Source: Aphis gossypii (lineage: Eukaryota > Arthropoda > Insecta > Hemiptera > Aphididae). From it: a stretch of 64,000 bases of DNA. Both the position numbers and the translations under genes were made by a program. Below the pieces are notes generated by a model. The model ran no database searches. It saw nothing but the letters and a program-made list of their open reading frames with translations, and was not told where the DNA came from. Every line of letters starts with the position of its first letter. Positions within the stretch are counted from its first letter, which is position 1. The DNA is taken from positions 47,079,213-47,143,212 of the forward strand of contig NC_065531.1 in assembly GCF_020184175.1 (NCBI RefSeq), written 5' to 3'. Of the stretch, positions 1 to 14,400 are shown piece by piece.

Positions 1-3000
1 TGTAATATCATATAGGTAACGATACGAAATGTACATCGATAAGTACATATTTAAATTCACGTTGTTGATATATTTTTAATCATTGTTTAGTATCTGTATA
101 AATCGATTATCCACACCCTTCTTGGCTACAATTAGTGCAAATAATTGACGCTTTACTGTTTATCACAATATTCCAAAATTGTATTACTTATTATATCAAG
201 GCGCTAACACTACTGACTTATTACTTAATAGTATAATGTATAATTCTTATAAATTTATGATAATCATTCAATAAATATAAAAAGTCAATCTTATTTTACA
301 GAAAACTAAAAGTTTTAAAAAAATAATTTGTTTTTTATTATTTTTTATAAACTAATTAAAGTTTAACAATATTTAAAATTCATTCATAATTATAATAAAT
401 GTGTTTATATATTATTGTATTGTTTAATCAATTTGTTAAATTTAAATTTAATGATAAATTATTTTATAATACGATGAAAAACGATTTTGAGCGTAGACGA
501 CCAATCACCATGTCTCCAAAAAATAATATGCGATTTCTTAAAAATTTGAAATTCAAACTCTTATAAAAAGTTAATGTATGTACGTGTACCTATACTAGAT
601 TTCTTTTCTAAATTAATTTTTTTTAAGGAAACGTATGACGAATTAAAATCGTTTAATGTACAAATAGAAGTAAGAAAAGTGTTAGTGTGATTAGATAATA
701 AATTGATATACTTAATAGTATCCTAATCCACGTTTATTGTTAAATGTTGTTAGTTATTACTTATTATTAAACCTGTATCATTTCCTACCACATATTTATT
801 AATTTATGGGCATCTTTGAATTTGGTTTTAATCTAAGAAATATGCAAATATCATCAATATTAAATATTTATTTTTAACTCTAATGCAAAAATATTCCTAT
901 ATTACCTGCTACATAACAAGAATAACATATTATATCAAAAACCAGATTTTAATGAAATTTTATTTAAATACAATAAGTTCAATACATATCTCAAGGCCAT
1001 TTTTAAAACTAATAATATCCTAAGAGAATTTTTATTTTTATATTTGTATTTATTGGTTCAATGCCTACTTAAATATAAAATTATGTATGTATCGTCTATG
1101 TTATATTGTATACATATGTCATATACTATATTATACTATGAAGTATAAACGATACAAAAGTCGTACATAAATTTATATCTCATACTGTTTTTCATACCTG
1201 ATTATAATTGAAAATTTAAAATACACAGTAAATACATTTATACACTTTTCACAAAATTAAAAATATTAAATAAATACATAATCAAAACAAAATAACCCAT
1301 TTTCTTGTTATTTGTGGAATTAAATTAAAATATTTAGTCAAAATATTAGACAAGTACACAATATATATGAATATATACTCTGCTTATAATACATTGTCTC
1401 TGTTATATTAATATTATGGAGTCATGATGGCATACGAATAAAAATATAATACACACTTAGTTAATGCTTCATAGTGGACGTTTATCTTAAGAGTAAGTAG
1501 GTAACTAATAACTATAATAATAAGCATTTCGTAGATTTTATGTAAATCTATCTTCCTTCTAGTTGTATGCAAAATCGCGTATAATCAAAAGGTAAGTTAA
1601 ATAAAAAAAAACCAACACATTAATCACCATTTATTTTAAAACGTGTTTTAATAAAACTCTGTACTTCATATGACTAATGTACAAATTACAACATTAATCA
1701 TCATCAGTATTCAGTAAACATTTACTTAGGTAACTTACTTTTAGATTAAACTGAAAGCAGGAATTAATATTAATTTACAAAAAAATCGCACCAAAGTGGC
1801 GTCTTAAATAATAATTTCACATTTTATAAATATATATTTAACATCCATTAGAATTTAAATATTTTTAAATATTAGTAGTATTACAATATATAATTCAACT
1901 AAATGCAACAGCATAAATATAATTATTATTTATATTTTTGAGTTAATAGTTATTGGCTTTATCGTTAGACAACAGCTTACATCGTAACAACGACGACGAG
2001 AGTTCACATTATATTGATAATTATGACATGTGATATTATAAATTATTAAATTTACTCATAATATAGTGGCCAATATAATTATTTCTGACAATCATAACTG
2101 TTGAGCGACATCAAATAATTTAAGTGGTTTATTCATTTTCTTTAACAACGAAAATTATATTCACAACACTTCATTAAGAAAGTACCTATTCCGGGACAAG
2201 GGTATACTTTAAAAGTGTCTCAAAAATTGTATTAACTTCGTTATAAGTACTTAAATCTAAATCATTTTTTTTTCATATTCTTAAACATAAACCAAACATA
2301 CATATTATAAACATTCTTAACATTAGATAGAAATCAAATTAAACCTCAAAATCGTCTTAAAATATAATAAAATATATTGATAATATATTAGGTAACAAAT
2401 AGTGGTACCTACGTACAACACTTTCTATGTTAGTCAGTGGCATAATTGTAGAGATACATGATAGTTCACATATGACTTCTCGAGTCCTGATATGATATTT
2501 CACTATAAACTTTTCAAGCTTCCTATCCCTCATATTTTGTCAGTAGAACATATTGTAAGACATTATGTACGTTGTTCGTGAATATTTTAAATTATAATAC
2601 TTTCTTCCAAACGGCAAACAATCTGTTGATTAAAAAAATAAAAAATACACAGAGTTAATACACGAGATTGATATCAACACTAATAAAAATATGTCTACGT
2701 GTGACATATAATAATAATTAATTTGATTGGTTTGTTTATATTTTTTGTTTTGTTAATAGCAAATGGAATTGGAGAGCATAGAAGTTTTCATTAACATACT
2801 AAATTGTTATTAATATTTATTGTTATTAGTATAGGTTTTATAATGTATATTAATTATAAACATTGTTTATTAGAAACGTAACTTAAAACAATTATTTTTT
2901 CCAATTATGCCACTGAAATATTAGATTCTTTAGTATAGGGTTGATTTAAACTAAACATTTTATTTTGATTATTTAATAAACAATACTAAATAATATCAAA

Positions 3001-4841
3001 AGTTTAATAACCCACTCTTGACGATAAAATAAAATAAATTAAATTTTATTGGATTTTATTTTACTTTTCACAGTTAACATATTATTTTAGGGTAGATAAC
3101 TGATATTGTAATTGCATTTATGAAGACATTTAAGTGTTTTACCCGAAATGCAAGTATGCAATATTATTATTATTATTTGAAAATCAGTCAAATATTTGCT
3201 TAAAGAGATCAAGGAAATTCTTGAAACTATCATTTAAATAAAATAAAAAATTAAACACATAAATTAAATATTTTAAACATATCTGTTTACATTCTAAATA
3301 TGTATCGTTAAGTGAAAAGTAGTTGATTATTGTTATACTAAATAGATTTCAATGAGTTAATATTATTATAGACTATGATTTAAAAACAAAAACACATACA
3401 AACTTTATGAATAGGTATTATTATTTTTATTCAAAATATCCGTATTATATATTGCGTGATATAATATAATATTTTATTTATTGATAAACATTTAAAATTA
3501 TTATTTTCATATTTTACATCTAAAACATAAAAATAATATAAAAAAATGTGTTTATAATAATATGTTGTATTAAACTGTTAAAGATATGCAGGTTATTAAA
3601 ATAGAGCAATTGGGAATTTAAAAAATCCCACAACTAACACAAATTAAACTTATTATATTATTTTTGTAATGAATCAAAACTAATTATTTATTTAAAATTT
3701 AAATACATTTAAAAATTCAATACAACTCAATAAGATATTATAATGGAATTAATAAATTACATCAAATACATTATATTGAGTTAAAGAAAAACATGATTCT
3801 ATAGGATCGATAAATAATAATTATATTTATATAGCTGTTGGGAGGTATACATTTTTACTAGGATTTGTAAAAAGAAATATTTTTGGTGGGAATATTTGGA
3901 TTTCACACGCACATAATGTGATGGTGGTACATCATAACGGTAATATTATGATAATAATTTAGAAATATATAGCTATATAGCTATATAGAAATATAGCACG
4001 AGTTTTCGTAAGTCTAATGGGCGGAATGGTGTCTATTCAATGAGTGGCATTTCAAAGTCCCATTTGTTTATGAAGTATAAGACGTATCAATGAAATGTCC
4101 GATTCTACAAATCATATTTATAATAACTCATAATGATCTTAAAAACATTTTTTATCAGGTGATCGAGTTTTTTAAGAATGGACGTAATTTTATTCACTCG
4201 AAACAGTGATCTATATATAAAATATTATATCTTATCTTTATATTTTATGATAGGTATGTATATGTGACACAGTGTGATTTATTTTAAACTACCACTTATC
4301 ATCTTAGAATACCTAATATTTTATACATATTTTATAAATCATTATATAAATTGTATCACATTTTTGATCGTTTATAAGTTATAACAATATATTTTAGTTT
4401 AACAAAACCGAAAAAATTCTCTCGCCGAATTTTACGTTTGCCGTTATTGTTGATGTTAGCCGGTAGTCAGTACATATGGTAAATAAATGCAAATCAGGTA
4501 GATTTTTTTTATATACATAAAATTACGAGTGGCACGTTAAATAAATGAAAAAAAACCACCCTGTATATAATTTATACGCAACATTATTATGTTATCAAAA
4601 CGAATATGTTATACATACACGTCCCGTTAAATACAACAACAACAAATACGCTAATATAAAAATATAACGTAGGTATATTATAATACATTATGGTCGGCAT
4701 AGACAATTAGTTGTCCGTTTGCAGCTACAAATTATAGGTAAATATTATAATATTGTGATTTTGATATTTTAATTCGGCGAGACGTCACTGTGTTCGGCAG
4801 CGTGATGCACAAATAATAAAATATAATATTTTCGGTGTGGT
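1..4841. other. AT-rich flank downstream of the UNC93-like gene
   Basis: No gene is visible here on either strand; stops are dense in all frames and no exon with credible splice sites was found. Around 475-590 there is a short stretch that resembles a dispersed aphid repeat (its core reads like the fragment near 12825-12870). The rest is low-complexity A/T sequence with short A and T runs. A minus-strand AATAAA lies at 4278-4283, more than 1.1 kb past the UNC93-like stop codon, so it is a remote candidate for that gene's polyadenylation. Confidence 0.5.
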
Positions 4842-5216
4842 CAGTGCCGGATCTAAGTCTCGGAAGGCCGAGGCGCAACAATATTGGAGGTCCTCAAAAA
4901 AAAAAAAAAATATAATAACGATCACAGTCATTTGATGCATTAAGATGGATTTAAAAAAGAAAAGTTTCGACCATAGGTAAGAATCTTATGGATCATGTGC
5001 TTCCGGGTCACGATTAGGGTCTATTAAATAAACACGGGTTAGGGTGATTCGTGAAAATTATTTTTTTTTCTCGACCATTATTCGATATTTTTAATCATTT
5101 ATCACTTTGGAAAGTCAGAAAATCTAGGACATCAACCCGAGGCCTCTAAAACAAATTCGGCCTCGAGGCTACAACAGTGCATTGCACTTCCCGCATCCCC
5201 GCTAAATCCGACACTG
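4842..5216. mobile_element. Non-autonomous hAT-type miniature element, 375 bp
   Basis: The left end reads CAGTGCCGGATCTAAG and the reverse complement of the right end reads CAGTGTCGGATTTAG, so the termini are inverted repeats starting with CAGTG as in hAT transposons. The flanking 8-mers GGTGTGGT (4834-4841) and GGTGCGTT (5217-5224) agree at six of eight bases, which fits a decayed 8-bp target-site duplication. There is no transposase coding capacity. It starts about 220 bp past the stop codon of the UNC93-like gene and may form part of its 3' untranslated region; a minus-strand ATTAAA at 5090-5095 inside the element could serve as a polyadenylation signal. Confidence 0.75.
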
Positions 5217-5436
5217 GGTGCGTTGCTGCAGACGACGATGATCAGCAACAGCGGCAGTGGTGGTGGCTGCAGGTGCAGGGACGAGACGGGCGTCTCAGGA
5301 TTAGCGGCAGGGGCTAACGATCATTGGTCATTTATGGATCTCGGATACGAGTCCTGGTCAACGGCGTGGCGACGACTTGCGCGGCGTCGGTGACGGCGGC
5401 GGCGGGCTATTTGCCGGACGCGGCTCCGATCTGCCG

Positions 5437-8400
5437 TCATGACGAACGGTTAGCGGTCCGTCGCCGTTTGCCGGTCAGCTGCAGTCGCCACTCCAGCCAG
5501 CCGTACAGCACTACGGCCACCACCAGTGCGGCCGACAGGCAATACAGTTTGGTGGTGTTGCACACGTTGCTGTGCATCCCGAACGCCAGCGCCATGCCCA
5601 GGTACCGGAAGAAGTAGCCGTGCGCCATCGGCCCGTGCCAGTAGTCCGGATACAGGGATATCACGAAATCTGCAATCAGATAATATTATAATATAATATA
5701 TTGTATATTACTGTGTATTGATTAGTATTTTTTTTATAATATATATTTATATAGAGTGCATATTGCATAAATAGTTGCTTAATAAATGATATAAATTGAA
5801 CATTTCAACGTAAGAATGGCAACTATTATTGTGTGTAATAAAGTTAACAATACTATCCACTTTTAAATGTTGACAATTTATAATTCAAAATTCAAACAGA
5901 AACGTCAAAATTATTAGATTTACTATCAAAGTTTAAGTCAAAATCATCAAGAATTTTAAAAACTTGAAACATATGACTTTTGGTTTCATTAACACTACGC
6001 ATGGTTATATGAATGTAATGACTCATTAAAGGTAATCTTAGAATGGCGATGGCGTGGCGCTTCGGTGAAAATATTATCTACTATAATATAATTATTATAC
6101 AAACATTTTCTATTTTATTTATCAAATGGCGCCTTTTAAAATATGATAATGTTATGCATAGACGAAAATGTAATATAATTTCCAAGGAATTGAGATATTG
6201 CATAAATTTAAATTTCAATCAAAGCTGTTCTCGAAGCAATCTAAACTTAAATTATGTACATTTCTATAGTTCTATACATATAAATATAGGTACCTATACA
6301 TAATATAATGTCATTATCTTCTGACATTTAATTTTGTAGACAAAACAGCAGCCGATCTATAGATATCATCAGTTATCAAGGTGTGTCAATTTATAATCAA
6401 AAATATTCATAGCGTAACACTATTATAATAGTGGTTTGATAACCTATTTACAATATACGGAGTAATTCACTAAGAATGTTCATCCTTATTTTTCTCTCTA
6501 ATAATAAATTTATTTAAATATTGCTTTTTGGAACTTTTAAATTTTCAAATGAAAATCATCCCTTTTTATCAGATGGTTTTTGGAATTGTTCAAGTATCTA
6601 AATCAAAATTCCATCGTGTGGGTTTTGAATTATTTAATTTTATGTACCTACTAAACTACTAAAGATAATAGGTCCATAATAATGGGTTTGTAAGATGTGG
6701 GGTCTATAATAACACTTTGATGTTTATGTAAAACCATTTATAAAGAGTATTATTCTTGATTAAAAGACACATTTTAATAACTGAAACTGGGAAATGTCCG
6801 AAGTTTGTTTTAAATAACTAAAATTGTATACCTTTAGAAAAAAAAGAAAATAATTGATGAATTATTCTATACACTAATACTTATATTTTAATTTAACGAA
6901 AAAAACGTCAAAAAAAGTTATCTAGACTTATGATTGTATAGTATACATAAATAAAAACAAGAAACTCTTTATAACAAGATAATTTTTATAAAATCTTTAA
7001 ACAATATACTACTCATATGAAGCAAACATTTTTTTGCGATAAAAAATATTTTTGCTTTTAATTTTATGCGCGCGTAAAAAAATATTCGATTAAGTAATTT
7101 TTTTTTTTTGCCAAATTTTTATAGTAAAATGACTAAAATGTATGAAGTTTCAACTTTATAACAATATGAACTTTTTTATTGAAATTGAAATTTCATTTTA
7201 ATTTTCACAAAGCAAATCTATTTTTAAACTTGTCAGGTATAATTTAAATAAACTACATAAAAATAATAGGATTTTTTGTTGCTTTTGTTTTGAATATTTT
7301 TTTCGATTATTTACTTGACTAAATAATGTACATTATATTAGACAAGAAGTATATTATTATGTAATATAATATACTATATTCTGACCTCATACATAATCCT
7401 ATCTCCAGAAACCAAAAAAAAAATACATTAAATCCCCCTCACTCGACACTTAAGACATGACAGCCATGGTCAAAGCCAAGAAGTTCCGGCGTTGCAATCC
7501 ATACATTTGTAAGCCGTGAACAGAAATGTTTTTTGTCTGTATTGTGCCACACTGGTTCCACCTAATTAATCACTTTTAATTTCGTATTATAATATTATTT
7601 GCAGACCAAATTGAGACCACTCCGTAAATTATATACATAATATAAACAATTTGGGTACAACTAATTTTTCTCTAGCTAAATATCATGTACTGCGTGCGTA
7701 TAGAGTGGTGGTACATTAAGTTGATGTAACATATTACATGGCATGTAGCTACCTACCCAATTTTATATTCGTTTTACTTAACTAGTTATTGACAAAAGAA
7801 GTTTAATGATTTTTAACGCCATATTAGAGGCCTATAGAATATAAGCACCTATAAGTGAGGTCATCATTAATATACAACTCTAGATAAGTATCTATTTAAT
7901 ATAAATGTATGTATTGAATTATGCGATAGGTATGTTAATTGTATAGATATTATTATGTAATGGAATAAGTATAAATTTATGTTTAAGCTTATAAAACAAA
8001 ATGAATGAAAGAATTTACTTGTCCTTGAAAAAATGTATAGATATTTTACATAATATTTTTTTTCAATGTACTCCCAGTAGAAGCATAATACTATGATTTA
8101 TTAAAAAACTCTAGAAGCTATAATATTGTTAACACACTCAGTACTATAGTACTACTTAACCTAATAAATGATAATTATGAAGATAATTACACTTAATTAC
8201 ACTTAAAAGAGTCAATTTTTTCTTAAAACACGTTTGTAACATATTTGTGAATAATATAATAATTAATACCAAACTTAAATAGGTTTCTTCACTAGAAACT
8301 ATAGTGGCTAGTATCAGATATCATTTTTAAAAATAACATAATTTTTTTCTAGATAGGTATTGAAAATAATAAAATATTAGATACTCTTCTAAAGATAAAT

Positions 8401-11400
8401 AATCATAAACGTAAATTGGTAATTTTTATTTTACTACCTATTTAATAATACTATAACAAAAATTTAATTCCAAAAAAGTGGAAGTCACTGAATTAAATTA
8501 CTATGATATAATAGACAATAGTTATATATGTATTATGTATATTGTATATATACTAATATTATAAAGAAAGTTTATCAGAACCCATCAATATATTATCATC
8601 ACCCCTTTCTAAATTTATTATTGGAACCCATTACTTATATAGGTGTAGGTACCAATGTATCAATGTAATTAATATGACGAAATCATAATGTAGAATAGTT
8701 TGAATTTTCTTGTACTAAATTATATAGTAAAATATAGTAAATACTATTAAATATTAATATTATGTTGTATTATATAATTCAGATACCTAGTTACTTAGTA
8801 AAAATATTCAACAAAATTTTTAAAAATTTGTTTTGATAACAAGTTATGATAACAATAACAAAATTATGAATTTAATTATAAAATGCGCAAATGTTCTGTA
8901 AGATAATCAATAATATTCACGTTGTATACGTAGTTATTAATACTTACTGAAACACAGTGTGTTCCAAATGGCATTGCAAACGCCCCAGGCGGCTGCTATG
9001 ACGTACAGTAGCGCAGCATCGTCGCCGGACGGTTTCCACTTCATCAACACCATTAGCAAACACGAATGAAACGCCAACCCAATCACTGAAAAACGACAGT
9101 GCTATAATAATAATAATAATCAATGTTACGAAATAACATCAATGAGAGCCAACTCGGGTCGGCTACTTAAATACGTTTTAATAATAGTACACCAATAGCT
9201 TAGGTAGGTATAGATAAGAACATAAAATCGTTAATGTTATGTGTATTGTGTATATACCTATTATATGGTACCGGCGGATGTGTTGCAGGATCAGACTCAC
9301 GGTAAAACCGGCTACTAGTTGAAGCAGACCCAAGCTCAGCAGAACTGTGGGCACATTGGACACACCCACAGAACACACGACATAAAACTGTAATTGTAAA
9401 AATAGACTATTAATTATTGTTATTTCATATTGTAATATTTATGTTTATAGTACATATCACTATATTATTACAAAAAATCAGTTTATATATTACTATATAC
9501 ATAACTAGTATATATTAAGTAGTTAGTAACTACATGCGCATATATACTATAATTATGTTTTAGATTGAACCATACAAAATAAACACAAATAATACCATGG
9601 CGAATGGCGATAGAATTGTGCTGCCACACTCAAGTTTAGAATTTTATTTTCCAACAAAAGAATGTACCTAAATATTATAATATTTCGATATGAAACTTGT
9701 AAAATAAGTACTTACGTTAAAGTTCTATGTATATTGTTTATTCTTTAGGTACTGATAATCATTACAAATTGTGAAATAGTTAAAATGGCCTTTTATATAA
9801 ATATTATGATAGTATATCTATTGTACATTGTATCAATTATATAGTACCTACTACCTATGTATACCAATACATTTAAAAGTTTAGAAACTTCATTATTTTA
9901 ATAAATGTTCAAAAAAAAACTTACAGACTTTTCATAGTACCGAAAACGGTATTTTACAACTTTTGTAATGCGATGGATGTTTTAAATAATGTATACCTAT
10001 AGGTATTATTTTATAGTAAATTATGATGTAATGAAAAACTATAGTTTAATACAAATAACAATTATTAATGACTTAATGATTGTTTCAAAATAATAAAAAT
10101 AATAGTTTAACGTGTTAATTAATATATTGTTGTCACAGTATAATTTTCATTTTCATAATTACTTATTACACGCATATATTTCAACACCTTCCTCTACGTG
10201 GTAGCTGATTTCAATTTAGTTTTCTTCTAATCAAATATTAAATATTTTTCTTATTTATTCAATGTTATTATATGTAATAATTGCAGTTTTTAGTTTTACG
10301 TATAGCTATATAATATTATTGTCTATTGCATAATAAAAACGCGGCATATTACATCCATCGTTTATAATAGCTACTCCGATATAAACCAATGCATTTTTAA
10401 TTTGACGGATAACGCCACGGAATATGCAACATTCGAAACGCGGCGGAATACGCCATGTATTAATATTAGCACTATAGCCTAAAATAGTTGAAATAATGAT
10501 TTTAAATTTATTTTGGAACGAGAAATGTTAAGGAGTTAACTTAAAGAATGTTAAGCTATAAGTTAACAGTTAACAAAAAGTTAAATCATTTTTTTATTAC
10601 CATCTAGGTGCTAGCCGCTAGGTACCTAACATAAAAAATAATAACTGAATTGTTAGTTAAAAATGCATCTTTTTTATAGCACATTGCTATTATACAAGTG
10701 GTTACACGTGTATGTCAATCAAATTATTACACCAAAGAGTATTTATTTTTATTTTTACTCAAAAACATTGTAAATATTGAGTAATTGAGTAATTATTAGC
10801 ATATTAATTAGCACTATTTAAACAATTTTCTCGCTGATTATATTTTTGTTACATTTTATTTGTTCAAACAACTTAAACGGATAATAGTTTTATCCTACTC
10901 AAATGTAAATATTATCATTATATGTTGGAATAATGAAGAATTTGGATCACCACATTATTAAACAATAAACTATTTTAAAATGTTCGAATTAATTTTTTCG
11001 TTTTCTTTAATGACAACGATTGTGGAATTTTAAAAAGAATATTATGCTGAAACACCACAACTTATTGAACTATTGAAGGTATTCAAAAGATATAGCAGCC
11101 AAAAGTAATGTCTATATTTCGTCATGAAGTGAAAAAGTAACATGGTCGTGATACACGCATTTACGTTTGAGAATCGAATGAAATTGATTAAAGAATACAT
11201 TTCTATTTTACAGACTTACAGGTATGGTCTCGTCGGCTCGTCGGGTCATGGGACGGCTCGTCTACAGAGTACAGATACATTTCAGTTGTTATTCTGATGA
11301 ATAATGATGGTCGTATATACGATAGCGTCCGATAGATTACAGTATCAAAGCTCGGCTAACTGGCATGCAGCGATGCAGTTAAAATGTAAGTATCTAACTA

Positions 11401-14400
11401 GTACTAAGTCCTAAGTCATTGTACTTTAGTGATTTAAAACCGTGGCCCGCACAGTTTATTGCTCTGGTAGCATATTATTAATAAAACTTCTCCAATCTTA
11501 GTACCGTACTCATATTTTCATTTTTTTATTTCAGTAGTCCTCAACCTCTTTTGATTCATGTCACATTTAACAACTAGAATCAAACACTGCGTCACCCTAA
11601 CATCAAAATAGTAAACAATCTTAACAGTAAATACCTACATTTTTAAAAATTATTCTCTTATAAAAAAAAAATATATAGTAGGAAAAAAACGTTCAAAACG
11701 TTGATATTAATATGAATATAATAAAATGATTTTTTTCACAAAAAATGTTTTTTTCCTTTTCTCCTTGATTTTTCGTGTCATCCCTAAGCTGGGTTCATGT
11801 CACCCTTAAGTGACACGTCACCCCAGTTGAGAACTATTGTTTTATTTGAATTTCATGCCAACAACATAGTAAGATTTAATATTGAGTGAAGGGGCGCAAG
11901 TACGTCACCTGGTGTATGTTTCATGTTTCAAGTTTCTACAACTAATAATTTTTAACTATAGTAAAAATATAAAATTATTTGATAGTAAAGCATTATTTTA
12001 ACCGTGAAGTTTTGATTTCGTAAAAGTTAAAAACTTTTGAAAACATTTTCTTAATTGGCCAACTCTCAACTTCTTTTATAATTATTGTAAGCCAAATTTA
12101 TGGGAAACTTTGTTTTCAATTTTCAACTATTAACTACTTATACACAATTTTTAACTACAAAATCATTAGCAAATATTCATGATATTGACGAACTTTGTCA
12201 ATATTTGAACTTCAAAAGGTAATAAAAAAAAGTTGTGCCTTTGTATACTTAATATTTTTGAATCACTATAAGACTAACTCATAAGGAACTTTGTATTCAA
12301 TTTCCTCCAAGTATTTTGACTTAGCCAAACAATTTTTATCGACATTTATAAAAAACGAATATTTTTAATTTTTAAAAATCAAAAATTCAAGAGTAAAATA
12401 ACTATTTACTATCAAATAATATTAGATTTCTTCTATAGTTAAAAATTACTAGTCATAAACTTGAAACATTTGAAACCAATTGTTAAAATTGGAATTTTAT
12501 ACATATGATTTAATTTTGCGGTATTCGGGTTATTAAAACATAAATCACCTTTTTACCACTCACTGGAAAATATATCCTAGGCTGACAAATTATTTTCGTT
12601 CAGAATCGTTTTTTGTGTACAATGATACCTATCATTGCATTTAAATTTAACACATCCATTATAGTGACATTCTCTATGTTCAAGGTAGACTCAATCGCTA
12701 CTTATTAATACTAATACCATATAATCATTAATTTAAATTAAAAAAAAATGTTCATCTATTTAGTAGTAGTCCCAACTATGTTTTCATTATACAGTAGGTA
12801 TTCATTTTAAATTTATTGTTTGACGATGAAAACCGATTCTGTGCGAAGATGGTCAATTTTTTTGCTAATTTATTAGCATTTATTAGCAGGTAATTTATTT
12901 ATTTTTAAATTTTTATAGAATTTAGAAAAAACCATATAGTTTTAATTTGTTAGACATTTATGTATATACACCTTTCGAAGTTGATCATAACTGTTTGAAT
13001 GTAAATTATTATACATACATTAAAATACGTATGACTATAGCTAACAATATTTGTATTTATTATTGCGTTTATCCAGAGACTAGGTAGATATTTATGATAG
13101 TTATTAACTTATGACTAAATTAAAGGGTTTACCTTGGAAAAATCGGAATAGATAAATCCTTGTTCGAGTCCAATGAACAACGACAGCGGAGCTATAAGCT
13201 GAAGTTTGGTATTGCGGAATGCATCAAGGACTGCTGTAAATGATCGAGCGCTATCCGATTTTCGTTTCTCAGATGCTGACGCGTACACAAATAGTCTAAT
13301 GCGAGTCATGAAAGTCGCGGTGACAGCCACGCCGACGAAACAACATCCAGCGAAGACACTGGCCAATAGCTGTGTGGTTTTGCCTGAAAGCGTATGTAAT
13401 ATATATAGCTCATCGTTATATTAATTTAGTTCTTCGATATTTCAAGACTTGTTTATGGTTATAACTAGAGAGAACTAGAGAGCCTATGTATTTATATATA
13501 TTATAGCCTATATGTTTTATGCGTGATTATCGATCTGTATTTTGAGTTTTCAATTGGAGCGTCAAATTTATTTATTTTCTCATTTTATGTGTGTGTGTGT
13601 GTGTGTATTTTTTTTTAATATGAAGACCACTTTTTGATATGATTGCACTACTACACCAGTCTACAACTTTGATTGTCTAAGTACTAGTAGCAAATGTAAT
13701 TTATTTGGTACTTTTTTAAGTTACTATAGTAAACTATTTAATTCTTTCAAAATAACCAAAGATAAATAAGATAAATTCTCTCTGATTAATGTTTTTAATT
13801 CATAAATTTATAACAAGATAAATAACAATTTTATTCTTCGTTAAAATATGTAGCTTCGTAAAAATTTGAACTACAAATCACAACACTTGGCTATATGAGC
13901 GTTAGTATGATTCCTAAGTTGCCTAAAAATTAAAAAAACTTCATTTAGGTGAAATTAAAATAAATCAAGATATAATATTTTTGATTATATATTATCGAAA
14001 AAAAATATTAACAGTATGAAGATAAAATTATAACCCATTTAGAGTTTATAAAAAACTTGGCAGTTTAATAAATTTATGTTTCTTTGATTTTTGTTTGTAT
14101 AAGTAAAATTTTTGTTTTTAATTAAATTAAATTTCTTTATTATGATAACTTGACTTATGACTTTCATTTTTGATTAACATTTCTAGCATCATAGCATTTT
14201 TTGTTTACATTTTTACTGTGGTTTATTGAATTTATATTGCATTTTTGATACATTTTTTGACTTCCACGAAAACTGACAGATTGATTAGTCCGTAGACTTA
14301 TCCCGCAGGCAACTCGACTTAGTTACGGAAAAAATAAGCACAAAAGAGGTCTTTCGTTATCTAGGTAGATAACGATTTTCGTATGCAATTCAGAAACTTA

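Larger units (their letters stand above)
9388..13132 (-). other. Intron 5 of the UNC93-like gene
   Basis: This 3.7 kb intron holds the hAT-type element at 11532-11839, the large inverted-repeat element at 11918-12477 and a dispersed repeat fragment near 12600-12870. The remainder is AT-rich and shows nothing else. Its donor is GTAAAC beside 13133. Confidence 0.6.

Noticed and set aside
5324..5617. 97-codon plus-strand open frame
   Set aside because: It lies antisense to the last exon of the UNC93-like gene and its downstream GC-rich sequence; it has no motif and is a composition shadow.
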